Below, one piece after another: positions 32,573-42,148 of a stretch of 43,743 bases of DNA. The position numbers were made by a program, and so were the translations under genes. Under the pieces are notes generated by a model that had not been told where the DNA came from, made no database searches, and saw nothing but the letters and a program-made list of their open reading frames with translations. Position 1 is the stretch's first letter; the number at the start of each line of letters is the position of its first letter. This DNA is from Sphingomonas bacterium (lineage in GTDB: Bacteria > Pseudomonadota > Alphaproteobacteria > Sphingomonadales > Sphingomonadaceae): positions 1 to 43,743 of the forward strand of contig NZ_CAHJWJ010000027.1 of NCBI RefSeq assembly GCF_903642285.1, in the 5' to 3' direction.

Positions 32573-34003
32573 ATGCAGGCTAGCGCCCCCGCGATGCCGA
32601 CGACCGATCCATGCGACACGACCGGTCCCGCGCCCGGCGAAGTGCGGCGGATCGCGAGCTTGGCCTGGCCGGTGATCCTGACCAGCCTGAACTGGACGAT
32701 CCTGCACGTGACCGATGTCGTGGTCGTGGGACTGGTCGGGGCGCACCAGGTCGCAGCGCTCGGTGCCAGTCGGTCGCTGACCTTCGTCGGCATCGTCACG
32801 GGGCTTGCCTGGCTGTCGGGCGTGCTGGTGACGGCGGCACGCGCGGATGGTGCCGGCGACCGCGTCGCCACCGGCGCAGCGCTGCGCGACGGCTTGGCGC
32901 TCGGCCTGGGGCTCGGGATCGCGGCCGCGCTGCTGCTGTGGTTCGAAGCGGCACCGATGCTTCGGGGGTTGGGCGTCGCAGCGGCGCTGATCGATCCCGC
33001 CGCTGCGGTCGTGCGCGTGATGGCGGTCGCCTATCCGTTCCAGCTGCTGATCGTCGCCGCGAGTTTTTTCCTGGAAGGCGTGTCGCGGCCGCGGCGCGTG
33101 GCGGCGGTGAACATGGCGATCCTGCCGCTCAACGCGCTCCTTGCCTGGGCGTGGTCGGGCGGGCATCTCGGATTTGCGGGACATGGCGCGGTGGGTGCCG
33201 CGAGCGCGACCGTCGTGGCCTCGATCATCGGCGCGGTCGTCATGGTCGCGAGCGCGTTGCTGCTGCCCGATCCCCATGCGCGCGGCTTGCGGACGTGGCG
33301 CGTGACGATCGCCGGGGCAGTGGCGCTTGGACGGTTCGGAATCGTACCGGCCCTCGCATCGGGGCTCGAACTCGGCGGCTTTTCGATCCTGATCGCACTG
33401 TCGACGCGGTTCGGGGACGATACCGCGCACGCGTTCCAGATCGTGTTCGCGGTCCATAACGTCACCTACGGCATCGCGATCGGGCTCGGGTCGGCGGCCG
33501 GCGTGCGCGTCGGCAACGCGATCGGCGAGGGACAGCCGGTCGCGGCGATCGCGCGGACGCGGATCGCACTGGCGCTGGCGGTTGGGCTGCTCGGCGGTGC
33601 GGCGCTGCTGCTCGGGTTCGGGGCGCGGACGATCGTCCGGGGTTTTCCGGCGGCGGATGCGGTTCATGCCATCGCGGGGTCGATGCTGTCTTTATGGGCA
33701 CCGTTCATCCTGTTCGACGGCGCGCAGGTCGTGCTGGTCTATGCGCTTCGCTCGCTCGGCGATCAGGTTGCAGCGGGGATCAACAGCATTATCGCCTATT
33801 TCGTCGTGACGGGCGGGCTCGGCTGGCTGCTGGTCATGCACGGCGCGGCGTCGATGGCATTGGTATGGGCATCCGCGGCGGGGATGGTCGCGGCGGCGAT
33901 GCTTCACACCGGTCGCTTCGTCGTGGTCAGCGCGCGGCTTCGCCGGCAAAACTCAGTTCCAGCCGCTTCGAATTCGCCGGCACATCCAGTTTCGCCGAAT
34001 TGA
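32573..34003 (+). CDS. MATE-family multidrug efflux transporter
   Basis: A 476-residue transporter with about twelve membrane helices in two MatE repeats. The first repeat begins VRRIASLAWPVILTSLNWTILHVTDVVVVGLVGAHQVAALGAS, and the second has GFSILIALSTRFGDDTAHAFQIVFAVHNVTYGIAIGLGSAAGVRVGNAIGEG, a typical MATE sequence. It would export cationic drugs or metabolites with Na+ or H+. An internal ATG at 32594 is an alternative start; neither has a clear Shine-Dalgarno. The last 77 bases overlap the convergent zinc-ribbon gene, so the hydrophilic tail QNSVPAASNSPAHPVSPN is antisense to it. Confidence 0.9.
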   Translation: MQASAPAMPTTDPCDTTGPAPGEVRRIASLAWPVILTSLNWTILHVTDVVVVGLVGAHQVAALGASRSLTFVGIVTGLAWLSGVLVTAARADGAGDRVATGAALRDGLALGLGLGIAAALLLWFEAAPMLRGLGVAAALIDPAAAVVRVMAVAYPFQLLIVAASFFLEGVSRPRRVAAVNMAILPLNALLAWAWSGGHLGFAGHGAVGAASATVVASIIGAVVMVASALLLPDPHARGLRTWRVTIAGAVALGRFGIVPALASGLELGGFSILIALSTRFGDDTAHAFQIVFAVHNVTYGIAIGLGSAAGVRVGNAIGEGQPVAAIARTRIALALAVGLLGGAALLLGFGARTIVRGFPAADAVHAIAGSMLSLWAPFILFDGAQVVLVYALRSLGDQVAAGINSIIAYFVVTGGLGWLLVMHGAASMALVWASAAGMVAAAMLHTGRFVVVSARLRRQNSVPAASNSPAHPVSPN

Positions 34004-34649
34004 AATCGATCGTCGCCCCCGCCGACAGCGATCGCTGCTGCGGCGTGATCGTCCAGCTATAGACGAGCTTGCCTTGCGCATCGCGCAGTTCGGCGCGGAT
34101 GTCGGGAACGCGCTGCATCGCCCCCGACGGGTTCACCACCTGGCCGCTGACCGCGAACAGTTCGGACCCGTTTTCCAGTTGCCGCCGCTCGATCGGGTTG
34201 TCCTTCAGCTTCAGCGGCGATTCGTCGGACGCGATCGACAACCCGAGCCGCCCCGCGATCCCCGGCGCGCCGAGCCAGACGATCGCTGCCACCGCGACCA
34301 GCATCGCCAGCCCGGCGGCGGCGGCGATATAGGTCCAGCGGCGCGCCATGTTGCGCCGCGGGCGAAAGGGCGGTTGCGGCGCGAAGGCGTCATAGCTTGC
34401 CGGTTCGACATAGGGTTCGACGAAGACGGGCGGCGCTACGGGATCGGCGACCGCTGCGACGATCGCATCGCCGGCGGTGGCGACCGGCGGCGTTCGCAAT
34501 GGCGGCGGCGGCGGCGCGGGATCGGGGGTGGGCGGATCCTGGAACCAGCTATGCCGGCAATTGGCGCAGCGCACCGTCCGCCCCGACGGCCCGATCGCGC
34601 TGTCGGGGACGAGATAGCGGGTCGTGCATTCGGGGCATTCGAGGATCAT
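33927..34649 (-). CDS. MJ0042-type zinc-ribbon protein with one transmembrane helix (DUF3426-like)
   Basis: A 240-residue protein. The N-terminal MJ0042 zinc ribbon has ligands Cys5, Cys8, Cys28 and Cys31 (MILECPECTTRYLVPD, RTVRCANCRHSWFQ). A Pro-rich linker follows, then a transmembrane helix (YIAAAAGLAMLVAVAAIVWLG) and a C-terminal DUF3426-like domain (ELFAVSGQVVNPSGAMQRVPDIRAEL, SWTITPQQRSLSAGATIDF). The topology puts the ribbon in the cytoplasm and the beta domain in the periplasm. Function is unknown; the gene typically sits divergent from ftsE in sphingomonads, as here. Confidence 0.85.
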   Translation of the reverse strand: MILECPECTTRYLVPDSAIGPSGRTVRCANCRHSWFQDPPTPDPAPPPPPLRTPPVATAGDAIVAAVADPVAPPVFVEPYVEPASYDAFAPQPPFRPRRNMARRWTYIAAAAGLAMLVAVAAIVWLGAPGIAGRLGLSIASDESPLKLKDNPIERRQLENGSELFAVSGQVVNPSGAMQRVPDIRAELRDAQGKLVYSWTITPQQRSLSAGATIDFNSAKLDVPANSKRLELSFAGEAAR

Positions 34650-34818
34650 GCGGACGCTTCACTTCAGGTCGCCGGAACGCGTCCTTTACCGACGAATCTA
34701 AGCACGTCGCCGCATGTCGTGGCAAGCTTGAAGCGGCGCGACGATCCGTGCGAAAGCATCATGGTCCCTCCCGGGCCAGAGAGGCCGCAGACACCCTTCG
34801 CATGACGAATCCGATCAC

Positions 34819-35526
34819 ATGACGAACATCGTGCAGTTCGAGAATGTGGGCCTTCGCTACGGCACGGGGGCCGAGACGCTGTCGGACGTCAGCTTCAGCC
34901 TCGGCAGCGGCGCATTCTATTTCCTGACGGGGGCCAGCGGTGCCGGCAAGACGTCGCTGCTGAAGCTGCTGTACCTCGCGCAGCGGCCGAGCCGCGGGAT
35001 CATCCGCCTGTTCGGCGAGGATGCCGTCATGTTGTCGCGCGCGCGGCTGCCGGGGTTTCGCCGGCGCATCGGCGTCGTGTTCCAGGATTTCCGGCTGGTC
35101 CCGCATCTGTCCGCGCACGACAATATCGCGCTGCCGCTGCACGTCGCCGGGGTCTCCGAAGCGGAAATCCGGCAGCCGGTGCGCGAGATGCTCGCCTGGG
35201 TGGGCCTGGCCGAACGCGCGAACGCCCGCCCCGCCACGCTGTCGGGCGGCGAGCAGCAACGCGTGGCGATCGCGCGCGCGGTGATCGGCCGACCCGAAAT
35301 CCTGGTCGCGGACGAGCCAACCGGCAATGTCGACCCCGACATGGCGGAGCGGCTGCTGCATCTGTTCGATTCGCTGAACAAGCTTGGCACGACGATCGTC
35401 GTCGCGACTCACGACCTGCATCTGCTCAGCCGGATCCCCGGGGCGCAGATGATGCGGCTCGATCATGGGCGTCTGCTCGATCCGACCGGTTCGCTGCGCT
35501 ATCCGCCGGCACCGCGCCAGGCCTGA
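34819..35526 (+). CDS. ftsE: Cell-division ATP-binding protein FtsE
   Basis: ATPase of the FtsEX complex, which in other bacteria couples septal Z-ring assembly to peptidoglycan hydrolase activation. The 235-residue protein has Walker [19 protein letters not shown], the FtsE-typical [22 protein letters not shown], signature [17 protein letters not shown], Walker [18 protein letters not shown], and the H-loop VATHDLHLL. The start is 6 bp ahead of nothing else in frame and diverges from the zinc-ribbon gene. ftsX follows after 5 bp. Confidence 0.92.
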   Translation: MTNIVQFENVGLRYGTGAETLSDVSFSLGSGAFYFLTGASGAGKTSLLKLLYLAQRPSRGIIRLFGEDAVMLSRARLPGFRRRIGVVFQDFRLVPHLSAHDNIALPLHVAGVSEAEIRQPVREMLAWVGLAERANARPATLSGGEQQRVAIARAVIGRPEILVADEPTGNVDPDMAERLLHLFDSLNKLGTTIVVATHDLHLLSRIPGAQMMRLDHGRLLDPTGSLRYPPAPRQA

Positions 35527-35531
35527 CGGGA

Positions 35532-36419
35532 ATGGCCCGCCCCCGCCATGACGGTGCCCGCGCGCGCCGCGTGCTCGACGAGGCGGGCGGCTTCGGGGCG
35601 ATGACTTGGGTCATGGCGATCATGCTGTTCCTGACCATCCTGTCCGCCGCGCTCGGGCTCGGGACGGGACATGCGACGCGGTCGCTCGACCGACAGCTGA
35701 GCGGACGGCTGACCGTGCAGATCGTGGTCGGCGATCCGGTGCGGCGCGACGCGCTGGCGGCACGAGCGCTGGCGACGCTTCGCCGCGTGCCCGGTGTCGT
35801 ACACGCCGTCCCCGTTCCACGCGCCGAACTGGAACGGCTGCTGGCCCCCTGGCTCGGGGGCGATGCGGCCGATCCCGCGCTGCCGGTGCCGGCGATGATC
35901 GATGTCGATCTGGCGGGCGACGGCGATGCCGCGCGCGTCGCCGCCGCGATGGCGGCGGTCGATCCGGCGATACGGGTCGACCGGCACGAAGCGTGGATGT
36001 CCCCGGTCAGCGGGTTCATGACGACGATGACGTTCCTCGCCGCGGCGCTCGTCGTGTTGATGGCGGTGGCGACGGGGGCGGTGGTGCTGCTCGCGGCGCG
36101 TGCGGGGCTGGAGACGCACCGCGAGACGATCTCCGTCATGCACATGCTCGGATCGACCGATGTCCAGGTCGCGCGGCTGTTCCAGCGGCGGATCGCGCTG
36201 GATGCTGCGATCGGCGGCGCGATCGGCGCGGTCGCCGCCTTTGCCGTCGTCCTGTTCCTGGGCTTACGGCTGCAGGCGCTCGGGTCGGAATTGCTCGGCG
36301 GGGTGACGCTCGGTGCCGGCGACTGGATATTGCTCGCGCTGCTGCCGCCGTTCTTCGTCCTGCTGGCGATGCTGGCGGCGCGCACTGCGGTCCTCGGCAC
36401 GCTGAGGCGGGTTCTGTGA
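35532..36419 (+). CDS. ftsX: Cell-division permease-like protein FtsX
   Basis: The 295-residue membrane partner of FtsE. Helix 1 lies near residues 24-45 (MTWVMAIMLFLTILSAALGLG). A periplasmic domain of about 120 residues follows (SGRLTVQIVVGDPVRRDALAARALATLRRVPGV), then three C-terminal helices with the FtsX core HRETISVMHMLGSTDVQVARLFQRRIALDAAIGG. Sequence divergence between alphaproteobacterial FtsX proteins is high, but topology, length and position after ftsE identify it. Its TGA overlaps the ydcF GTG start. Confidence 0.9.
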   Translation: MARPRHDGARARRVLDEAGGFGAMTWVMAIMLFLTILSAALGLGTGHATRSLDRQLSGRLTVQIVVGDPVRRDALAARALATLRRVPGVVHAVPVPRAELERLLAPWLGGDAADPALPVPAMIDVDLAGDGDAARVAAAMAAVDPAIRVDRHEAWMSPVSGFMTTMTFLAAALVVLMAVATGAVVLLAARAGLETHRETISVMHMLGSTDVQVARLFQRRIALDAAIGGAIGAVAAFAVVLFLGLRLQALGSELLGGVTLGAGDWILLALLPPFFVLLAMLAARTAVLGTLRRVL

Positions 36420-36952
36420 TCACCCGCCTCCTCGCGATCCTCGCCATCGCCTGGGCGTTCGGCTTCGTCGTCTTCATGCTGACGATGCCCGGACCGCTCG
36501 GGGGATCGACCACCGATGCGATCGTCGTGCCGACCGGCGCGGCGGGCCGGATCGACCGCGGGATCGACCTGCTGCGGCACCGCCAGGCGAAGCGGATGCT
36601 GGTGACGGGCGTCGCGCCGGGGGTCGATGCGGCGGTGCTGGCGAAGGAATATCGTGCGCCGCCGTCGCTGTTCCGATGCTGCATCGATCTCGGCGACGAA
36701 GCGGTCGACACCCGATCGAACGCGGAGGAGACGGTCGGCTGGGTGCGAAGCCATCGTTATGCCTCGGTCCGGCTGGTGACGTCGGACTGGCATTTGCCGC
36801 GCGCGCGCATGGAACTGGCGGCGGCGCTCGGCAAGGACGTGGTGATCCTGGGCGACGGGGTGCCCGGCAATCCGCGCCTCACGACGTTGGTCAGCGAATA
36901 TGACAAGCTGCTGCTGCGCCGCGTCGCCCTGTGGCTGGGGATGAGGTCGTGA
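36416..36952 (+). CDS. YdcF/DUF218-family protein
   Basis: A 178-residue protein with an N-terminal membrane helix (LLAILAIAWAFGFVVFML) and a DUF218 domain: DAIVVPTGAAGRIDRGIDLLRHRQAKRMLVTGV, DLGDEAVDTRSNAEETVGWV, VRLVTSDWHLPRARMELAAAL. This matches the SanA/YdcF/ElyC group involved in envelope processes, of uncertain biochemistry. The start is the GTG at 36416, overlapping the ftsX stop; the end overlaps the plsC start (GTGA), giving a tightly coupled row ftsE-ftsX-ydcF-plsC. Confidence 0.87.
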   Translation: MITRLLAILAIAWAFGFVVFMLTMPGPLGGSTTDAIVVPTGAAGRIDRGIDLLRHRQAKRMLVTGVAPGVDAAVLAKEYRAPPSLFRCCIDLGDEAVDTRSNAEETVGWVRSHRYASVRLVTSDWHLPRARMELAAALGKDVVILGDGVPGNPRLTTLVSEYDKLLLRRVALWLGMRS

Positions 36953-37632
36953 TCGCATGGGTGCGCACGATCCTGTTCCGGGTCGTGTTCTACGGCGGTT
37001 CGGTGCCGATCGTCGGCACCGTGCCGATCACCGCCTTGTTCGGCCAGCGCGCGATCATCGCGCATGCCGCGGTCTGGACCGGGTTCCACCGCTGGGCGAC
37101 GCGAACCCTGCTCGGCATCCATATCCGGATCGAGGGAGAACGACCGGTCGAACCCGCCTTCTACGTCTGCAAGCACCAGGCGATGTTCGAGACGGTCGAG
37201 CTGCAGATCATCCTTCACGGCCCGGCGATCGTGCTGAAGCGCGAATTGACGAAGGTCCCCATCTGGGGCTGGGCGGCTAAACGCTACGGCGCGATCGTCG
37301 CGGACCGCGACGCCAACGCCGCCGCGCTGCGGTCGATGATGCGCGAGGCGACGGTGGCGCGGGAAGCCGGACGATCGATCCTGATCTTTCCCGAGGGAAC
37401 GCGCGTCGCGCCGGGCGATCGACCGCCGCTAAAGGCCGGATTCGCGGGATTGTACCGGATGCTCGGCATGCCGACGGTGCCGATCGCCTGCGACAGCGCC
37501 CGGGTCTGGCCGCGGCACGGCGCGAAGCGGGCGGGGGTGGTGACGTTCCGCTTCGGCGACGTCATCCCGCCGGGGTTGCCGCGCGCGGAAATCGAGGCGC
37601 GGGTGCATGCGGCGATCAATATTCTGGATTGA
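36949..37632 (+). CDS. plsC: 1-acyl-sn-glycerol-3-phosphate acyltransferase
   Basis: Acylates lysophosphatidic acid to phosphatidic acid at the inner membrane. The 227-residue protein has the acyltransferase motif KHQAMFETVE, where HX4E replaces the textbook HX4D, a variation common in alphaproteobacterial PlsC. Motif III is SILIFPEGTRVAPGD, and motif IV LGMPTVPIACDSARVWP. An N-terminal hydrophobic segment (ILFRVVFYGGSVPIVGTVPITALF) anchors it. The GTG at 36949 overlaps the ydcF stop; the upstream in-frame GTG at 36931 is less likely. A period-8 repeat element starts 12 bases after the stop. Confidence 0.9.
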   Translation: MIAWVRTILFRVVFYGGSVPIVGTVPITALFGQRAIIAHAAVWTGFHRWATRTLLGIHIRIEGERPVEPAFYVCKHQAMFETVELQIILHGPAIVLKRELTKVPIWGWAAKRYGAIVADRDANAAALRSMMREATVAREAGRSILIFPEGTRVAPGDRPPLKAGFAGLYRMLGMPTVPIACDSARVWPRHGAKRAGVVTFRFGDVIPPGLPRAEIEARVHAAINILD

Positions 37633-37644
37633 GGCAGTATGGGC

Positions 37645-37750
37645 TCGCACGAAGACGCGAAGGCGCAAAGGAAGGAAGCAGTCCTCATTGCCCCACCAGG
37701 CATCGGTTGAAGATCACGCCACCTCTTCGTGTCTTTGCGTCTTCGTGCGA
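37645..37750. repeat. Period-8 inverted-repeat element, copy 2
   Basis: TCGCACGAAGACGC (37645-37658) is exactly inverted at 37737-37750. Both arms continue as 8-base units (CACGAAGA, CGCGAAGG, CGCAAAGG). The arm is nearly identical to that of the element at 10489-10641, while the spacer differs. It occupies the gap between convergent plsC and tyrA. Confidence 0.75.
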
Positions 37751-37788
37751 ACCAATCTTCTTCGTCTTCCGATCGAACGCGGCCCCGT

Positions 37789-38697
37789 TCAGTCGTGCGT
37801 CCGCCCGAAATCGGGCGCGGCATCGTCCTGACCCTGTTCGACGATCGACCGCCGTACCGCGCGGGTGCGGGTGAACAGGTCGAACAGTTCGTCGCCCTTG
37901 CCCCAGCGGATCGCGCGCTGCAGCTGCGACAGGTCCTCGCTGAAGCGCTGCAGCATCTCCAGCACCGCCTCGCGATTGGTCAGGAACACGTCGCGCCACA
38001 TCGTCGGGTCGGATGCGGCGATGCGGGTGAAGTCGCGAAAGCCGCCCGCGGAATATTTGATGACCTCGCCCTGCGTCACCTCCTCCAGATCGCTCGCGGT
38101 GCCGACGATCGTATAGGCGATGAGGTGCGGCAAATGGCTGGTGATCGCGAGCACCCGGTCGTGATGCTCGGCCGCCATGATTTCGACCTCGGCCCCCAGC
38201 CGCGTCCAGAATGCACGGACCCGCTCGGTCGCCGCCTCGGGCGTCTGCGTGGCCGGGGTCAGGATGCACCAGCGCCCCTTGAACAGCGTGGCGAACCCCG
38301 CCTCGGGTCCGCTGCGCTCGGTCCCGGCGACCGGGTGCGCCGGGACGATCGTCGCGCCCGGCAGCGCGGCGGCGAGCGCGCGCGCGACCTCCGCCTTGCA
38401 GCTGCCGACATCGCTGACGATCGCGTCCGCCGGCAAGTCGGCCGCGAATTCGCCCGCGACCGCCCCCATCGCGCCCACCGGCACGCACAGGATCACCAGA
38501 TCGGCGTCGATCACCGCCGTCCCCGCACTGTCGGCGACATCGTCGACCAGCGCCATCCGGGCGACGGTGGCACGCACGTCGGTGTCGGCGTCGTACCCCG
38601 TCAGCCGCACCGTCGGCATGGTCGCCCGCACCCCGCGCGCGATCGACGATCCGATCAGCCCCAGCCCGAGGATCGTGACCCGGGCGAACGGCAGCAT
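37789..38697 (-). CDS. tyrA: Prephenate/arogenate (cyclohexadienyl) dehydrogenase
   Basis: Oxidative decarboxylation of prephenate or arogenate in tyrosine synthesis. The 302-residue protein opens FARVTILGLGLIGSSIARG (NAD-binding GxGxxG), then DADLVILCVPVGAMG, IVSDVGSCKAEV, PAHPVAGTERSGPEAGFATLFKGRWCILTP, and ITSHLPHLIAYTIVG (catalytic His). KYSAGGFRDFTRIAASDPTMWRDVFLTN is a strong TyrA segment. No ACT domain or chorismate mutase is fused. The ATG overlaps the hisC stop (ATGA). Longer upstream readings run through hisC. Confidence 0.93.
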   Translation of the reverse strand: MLPFARVTILGLGLIGSSIARGVRATMPTVRLTGYDADTDVRATVARMALVDDVADSAGTAVIDADLVILCVPVGAMGAVAGEFAADLPADAIVSDVGSCKAEVARALAAALPGATIVPAHPVAGTERSGPEAGFATLFKGRWCILTPATQTPEAATERVRAFWTRLGAEVEIMAAEHHDRVLAITSHLPHLIAYTIVGTASDLEEVTQGEVIKYSAGGFRDFTRIAASDPTMWRDVFLTNREAVLEMLQRFSEDLSQLQRAIRWGKGDELFDLFTRTRAVRRSIVEQGQDDAAPDFGRTHD

Positions 38698-39794
38698 CAG
38701 GCCTTCGCCGCTTCCGCGCGCAGGACGTCGACGACGGCGCGCATCTCGTCCGCGCGGCCGATCGTGATCCGCAAGGCGTGGGGCAACCCCTGCCCGGGCA
38801 GCCAGCGAGTCGCATAGCCCGCCGCCATCAAAGCCCGGTAGGCGGTCTCCGCGGTCAGCGATCCCTCGAACAGGACGAGCAGGAAATTGGCCTTGCTCGG
38901 CACCACGCGCAGCCCGGCATTGCCGAGGCCGGCGACCTGGTCGCCGAACCACGCCCGCCATTCGTCGTTGTGACGGCGGCTGTCGGCGACGAAATCGTCC
39001 GCGTCGAGCGCCGCGATCGCCGCGCGCTGCGCCCCGATCGAGAACGCGAAGGGCGCGCGGATCCGGTGCATCGCGTCGATGATCGCGGGCGCGCCGTAGC
39101 CCCAGCCGACGCGTTCCGACGCCAGCCCGAAGATCTTCGAGAACGTTCGCGTCACCAGGACATTGGCCTCGGTGCGCGCAAGGTCTAGGCCGCCATCGTC
39201 GTCGCCGGGGCCAAGATATTCGGTATAGGCCTGGTCCAGTACCAGCAGCACGGATTGGGGCAAGCCGGCATGAAGCCGCGCGATGTCCGCCTTGGCGGTA
39301 TAGGTGCCGGTCGGGTTGTTGGGGTTCGCCACGAACACCACGCGCGTCCGCTCGGTCACCGCGGCCAGGATCGCATCGACGTCGGTCGCATAGTCGCGGT
39401 CGGACGCGATGACCGGCGTCGCGCCGACCCGCCGCGTCGCGATCTCGTAGACCGAAAAACCGTAGCGGACATGGATGATCTCGTCCCCCGCCCCCGCGAA
39501 CGCGCCCGCGGCGAGGTGGAGCACCTCGTCCGATCCGGTGCCGTAGACGATCCGGTCCGCCTCGATCCCGTAATGCGCGGCGAGCTTCGCGCGCAGGTCG
39601 ACCGCACCGGCATCGGGATAGCGCTCCAGATCGTCCGCCGCCGACCGGTAGGCCTCGCGTGCTGTGGGGGCTGTGCCGAGCGGGTTCTCGTTCGACGACA
39701 ATTTGACGATCGTGCGGCCGTCGTCGGTGGTCGATCGACCGGGAACATAGGGCGCGATGCCCATGATCCAGGGTTTCGGGGCGGGGGCGTTCAT
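38697..39794 (-). CDS. hisC: Histidinol-phosphate/aromatic aminotransferase
   Basis: PLP aminotransferase, 365 residues. Features are [56 protein letters not shown]-Lys220 in [21 protein letters not shown], and a C-terminal Arg region ([14 protein letters not shown]). By sequence it is HisC. By position, coupled to tyrA, it may serve tyrosine/phenylalanine synthesis as well as, or instead of, histidine, as known for hisC2-type genes. The ATG at 39794 is chosen over a longer frame to 39863 because homology starts there. It is divergent from metX. Confidence 0.92.
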   Translation of the reverse strand: MNAPAPKPWIMGIAPYVPGRSTTDDGRTIVKLSSNENPLGTAPTAREAYRSAADDLERYPDAGAVDLRAKLAAHYGIEADRIVYGTGSDEVLHLAAGAFAGAGDEIIHVRYGFSVYEIATRRVGATPVIASDRDYATDVDAILAAVTERTRVVFVANPNNPTGTYTAKADIARLHAGLPQSVLLVLDQAYTEYLGPGDDDGGLDLARTEANVLVTRTFSKIFGLASERVGWGYGAPAIIDAMHRIRAPFAFSIGAQRAAIAALDADDFVADSRRHNDEWRAWFGDQVAGLGNAGLRVVPSKANFLLVLFEGSLTAETAYRALMAAGYATRWLPGQGLPHALRITIGRADEMRAVVDVLRAEAAKA

Positions 39795-39848
39795 GCGCGG
39801 GCTGTACGCGGTCGGCGCTTGCGTTGACAAGCGGAGGTCTTGGGCTGT

Positions 39849-39933
39849 CCTCACCCTTCCCACGGCCTACGGCCGCGGGCCCCTTCCCGCTCCCAACGGG
39901 AGGGGAGAGACGCCGAAGCGGCGAAGGGTGAGG
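39849..39933. repeat. Inverted-repeat element between hisC and metX
   Basis: CCTCACCCTTC (39849-39859) is exactly inverted at 39923-39933, with inner hairpins (GGCCTACGGCC, CTCCC-AAC-GGGAG) between. This is a common type of sphingomonad intergenic repeat. It lies in the 188-bp divergent promoter region. A TTGACA at 39824-39829 precedes it but has no matching -10. Confidence 0.65.
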
Positions 39934-39982
39934 GCAGCAGGAAGCAGTTCCAACGGGGGACTTCTCGCACTAGACGAACGCC

Positions 39983-41101
39983 ATGCAAGACGACCCCCGT
40001 TTCGGCCTGTCGCGCCAGGTGACGCTGCCCGGGCCGCTGGCGCTCGACGGCGGCGGCCTGCTGGCACCGGTCGCGATCGCGTACGAGACCTATGGCGCGC
40101 TCGACGCCGATGCGTCGAACGCCATCCTGGTCTGTCACGCGCTGACCGGCGACCAGCATCTGGCGAGCGTCCATCCGCGCACCGGCAAGTCCGGCTGGTG
40201 GGCACGGATGGTCGGGCCGGGCAAGCCGATCGATACCGACCGCCATCTGGTGGTGTGCGCGAACGTGCTCGGCAGCTGCATGGGCTCGTCGGGCCCCGCC
40301 TCGATCGATCCGGCGACAGGCCGGGCTTACGCCATGGCCTTCCCCGTCATCACGATCCGCGACATGGTCCGCACGCAGGCGATGCTGATGGATCATCTCG
40401 GCATCGATCGTCTGGCGGCGGTCGTCGGCGGATCGATGGGCGGGATGCAGGTGCTGGTTTGGGCCGCGACCTATCCGGACCGGGTCCGCGCCGCCGTCGT
40501 GATCGCCGCCACCGCGCGCCACACCGCGCAGAACATCGCGTTCCACGAGGTCGGCCGCCAGGCCATCATGGCGGACCCCAGATGGGCAGGCGGCGCATAT
40601 CATGAAACCGGCGACGCACCCGCCGCCGGGCTGTCGGTCGCGCGGATGGCGGCGCACATCACCTATCTGTCCGAAGCCGGGCTGACCGAGAAATTCGGTC
40701 GCCGGCTGCAGGCGCGCGATCAGAAATCCTTCGGGTTCGACGCCGATTTCCAGGTCGAAAGCTATCTGCGCCACCAGGGGATCGCGTTCGTCGATCGGTT
40801 CGACGCCAACAGCTATCTCTACATTACGCGAGCCATGGACTATTTCGATCTCGCCGAAGAGCATGGCGGCATGCTGGCCAACGCGTTCCGGGGAACGGCC
40901 ACGCGATTCTGCCTCGTCAGCTTCGACACCGACTGGCTCTACCCCACGACCGAATCGCGGATCATCGTCCAGGCGCTGAACGCGGCGGGCGCGCGCGCGA
41001 GCTTCGTCGAACTGTCGAGCCCGTTCGGGCACGACGCCTTCCTGCTCGATTCCCCCGAACTCGACCGGGTGGTGGGCGGTTTCCTGCGGGCGGCGGCATG
41101 A
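39983..41101 (+). CDS. metX: Homoserine O-acetyltransferase
   Basis: Acylates homoserine in methionine synthesis. The 372-residue alpha/beta-hydrolase has [16 protein letters not shown], the family segment [16 protein letters not shown], the nucleophile Ser151 in [15 protein letters not shown], Asp317 in [11 protein letters not shown], and His350 in [10 protein letters not shown]. The acyl donor (acetyl or succinyl) cannot be fixed by eye. It is translationally coupled to metW, the usual alpha- and betaproteobacterial partner. No SAM riboswitch was recognised in the leader. Confidence 0.93.
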   Translation: MQDDPRFGLSRQVTLPGPLALDGGGLLAPVAIAYETYGALDADASNAILVCHALTGDQHLASVHPRTGKSGWWARMVGPGKPIDTDRHLVVCANVLGSCMGSSGPASIDPATGRAYAMAFPVITIRDMVRTQAMLMDHLGIDRLAAVVGGSMGGMQVLVWAATYPDRVRAAVVIAATARHTAQNIAFHEVGRQAIMADPRWAGGAYHETGDAPAAGLSVARMAAHITYLSEAGLTEKFGRRLQARDQKSFGFDADFQVESYLRHQGIAFVDRFDANSYLYITRAMDYFDLAEEHGGMLANAFRGTATRFCLVSFDTDWLYPTTESRIIVQALNAAGARASFVELSSPFGHDAFLLDSPELDRVVGGFLRAAA

Positions 41102-41685
41102 ATCTTCGCCCCGACCTCGCCGTCATCGCAGACCACGTGATACCCGGCACGCGCGTGCTGGATGTCGGATGCGGCGACGGCGCGCTGATGGCCGCGCTTC
41201 GGGATCGGGCGGGGGTCGATGCGCGCGGGCTGGAGATCGATGCGGGCAACGTCGCCGCCGCGGTCGCGCGCGGATTGTCGGTCGTGCAGGGCGATGCCGA
41301 TATCGATCTGGCGGGCTATCCCAATCGCAGCTTCGACTATGCGATCCTCAGCCAGACGCTGCAGACCGCGCGCGGGCCGGACAAGGTGCTCGACGAACTG
41401 CTCCGCATCGGCACCCGCGCGTTTGTGTCCTTTCCCAATTTCGCGCATTGGCGGGTACGGCTGTCGCTGTTGTGGGGCGGGCGCATGCCGGTCACGCCGC
41501 TGCTGCCCGAACGCTGGTACGATACGCCCAATATCCATCACGTCACGATCGACGATTTCCGCGCCTTCGTCGCCGAACGCGGCATCGGCGTGGAGCGCGC
41601 CTGGTTCCTGTCGCGTGGCAAGCAAACCACATCGGCCGCCGCCAATGTCCTGGCGGAACATGCGGTATTCCTGCTTCGGAACTAA
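41098..41685 (+). CDS. metW: Methionine biosynthesis protein MetW
   Basis: A 195-residue methyltransferase-like protein. [34 protein letters not shown] holds the SAM motif I, followed by [55 protein letters not shown], and [15 protein letters not shown], all MetW landmarks. It is known to assist MetX. Its ATG overlaps the metX stop. It ends 42 bp before the receiver-protein gene. Confidence 0.94.
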   Translation: MNLRPDLAVIADHVIPGTRVLDVGCGDGALMAALRDRAGVDARGLEIDAGNVAAAVARGLSVVQGDADIDLAGYPNRSFDYAILSQTLQTARGPDKVLDELLRIGTRAFVSFPNFAHWRVRLSLLWGGRMPVTPLLPERWYDTPNIHHVTIDDFRAFVAERGIGVERAWFLSRGKQTTSAAANVLAEHAVFLLRN

Positions 41686-41727
41686 ATCCCGGACGAAAGG
41701 TTGCTATGGGTTAATATCGGAAACACT

Positions 41728-42123
41728 ATGACCAGAACTGCGCTCATCGTCGAGGACGAGATTTTCGTCGCCATGGATCTGGAACGGATCCTGACCGATG
41801 CCGGCTATAGCGTCGCCGGAATCGCGGCAGATCACGACAGCGCGATAAAGGTCGCGCCGGGCTGCGAATTCGCGTTCGTCGACGTTAACCTGCGCGATGG
41901 TCCGACCGGCCCCGCCATCGCGCAAAGGATCGCGCGGGATTACGGCATCAAGGTCGTGTTCGTGACCGCAAATCCGGCGCAGATCGGCGACGCGCCCGAA
42001 GCGCTCGGATATATCCGCAAACCCTTCAGCGATGCCGCGATCCTGGCGGCCGCGCAATTGGCGGCCGACGGTGTACCGACTCCGCACCGCGACGTCGTCC
42101 TGCCGCTGCCCGCTAGGGGCTGA
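41728..42123 (+). CDS. Single-domain response regulator (receiver only)
   Basis: A 131-residue stand-alone receiver. The acidic pocket is IVEDE (Glu9, Asp10), the phosphorylated residue Asp52 in FAFVDVNLRDG, the switch Thr80 in VVFVTANP, and Lys98 in YIRKPFSD. There is no output domain, so it would act by protein contact or as a phosphate sink. FVDVNLRDG is typical of receivers paired with HWE/HisKA_2 kinases. The ATG at 41728 is preferred over a TTG at 41701. It faces the kinase gene tail to tail, 25 bp apart. Confidence 0.88.
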   Translation: MTRTALIVEDEIFVAMDLERILTDAGYSVAGIAADHDSAIKVAPGCEFAFVDVNLRDGPTGPAIAQRIARDYGIKVVFVTANPAQIGDAPEALGYIRKPFSDAAILAAAQLAADGVPTPHRDVVLPLPARG

Positions 42124-42148
42124 CGATACGCCGGTTCCGATCGGCCGG

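Noticed and set aside
39824..39829. TTGACA as the metX -35 box
   Set aside because: No acceptable -10 lies 16-18 bases downstream.
39795..39982. SAM-II-type riboswitch before metX
   Set aside because: Alphaproteobacterial met genes often have one, but I could not match its conserved core; the region is dominated by an inverted-repeat element.
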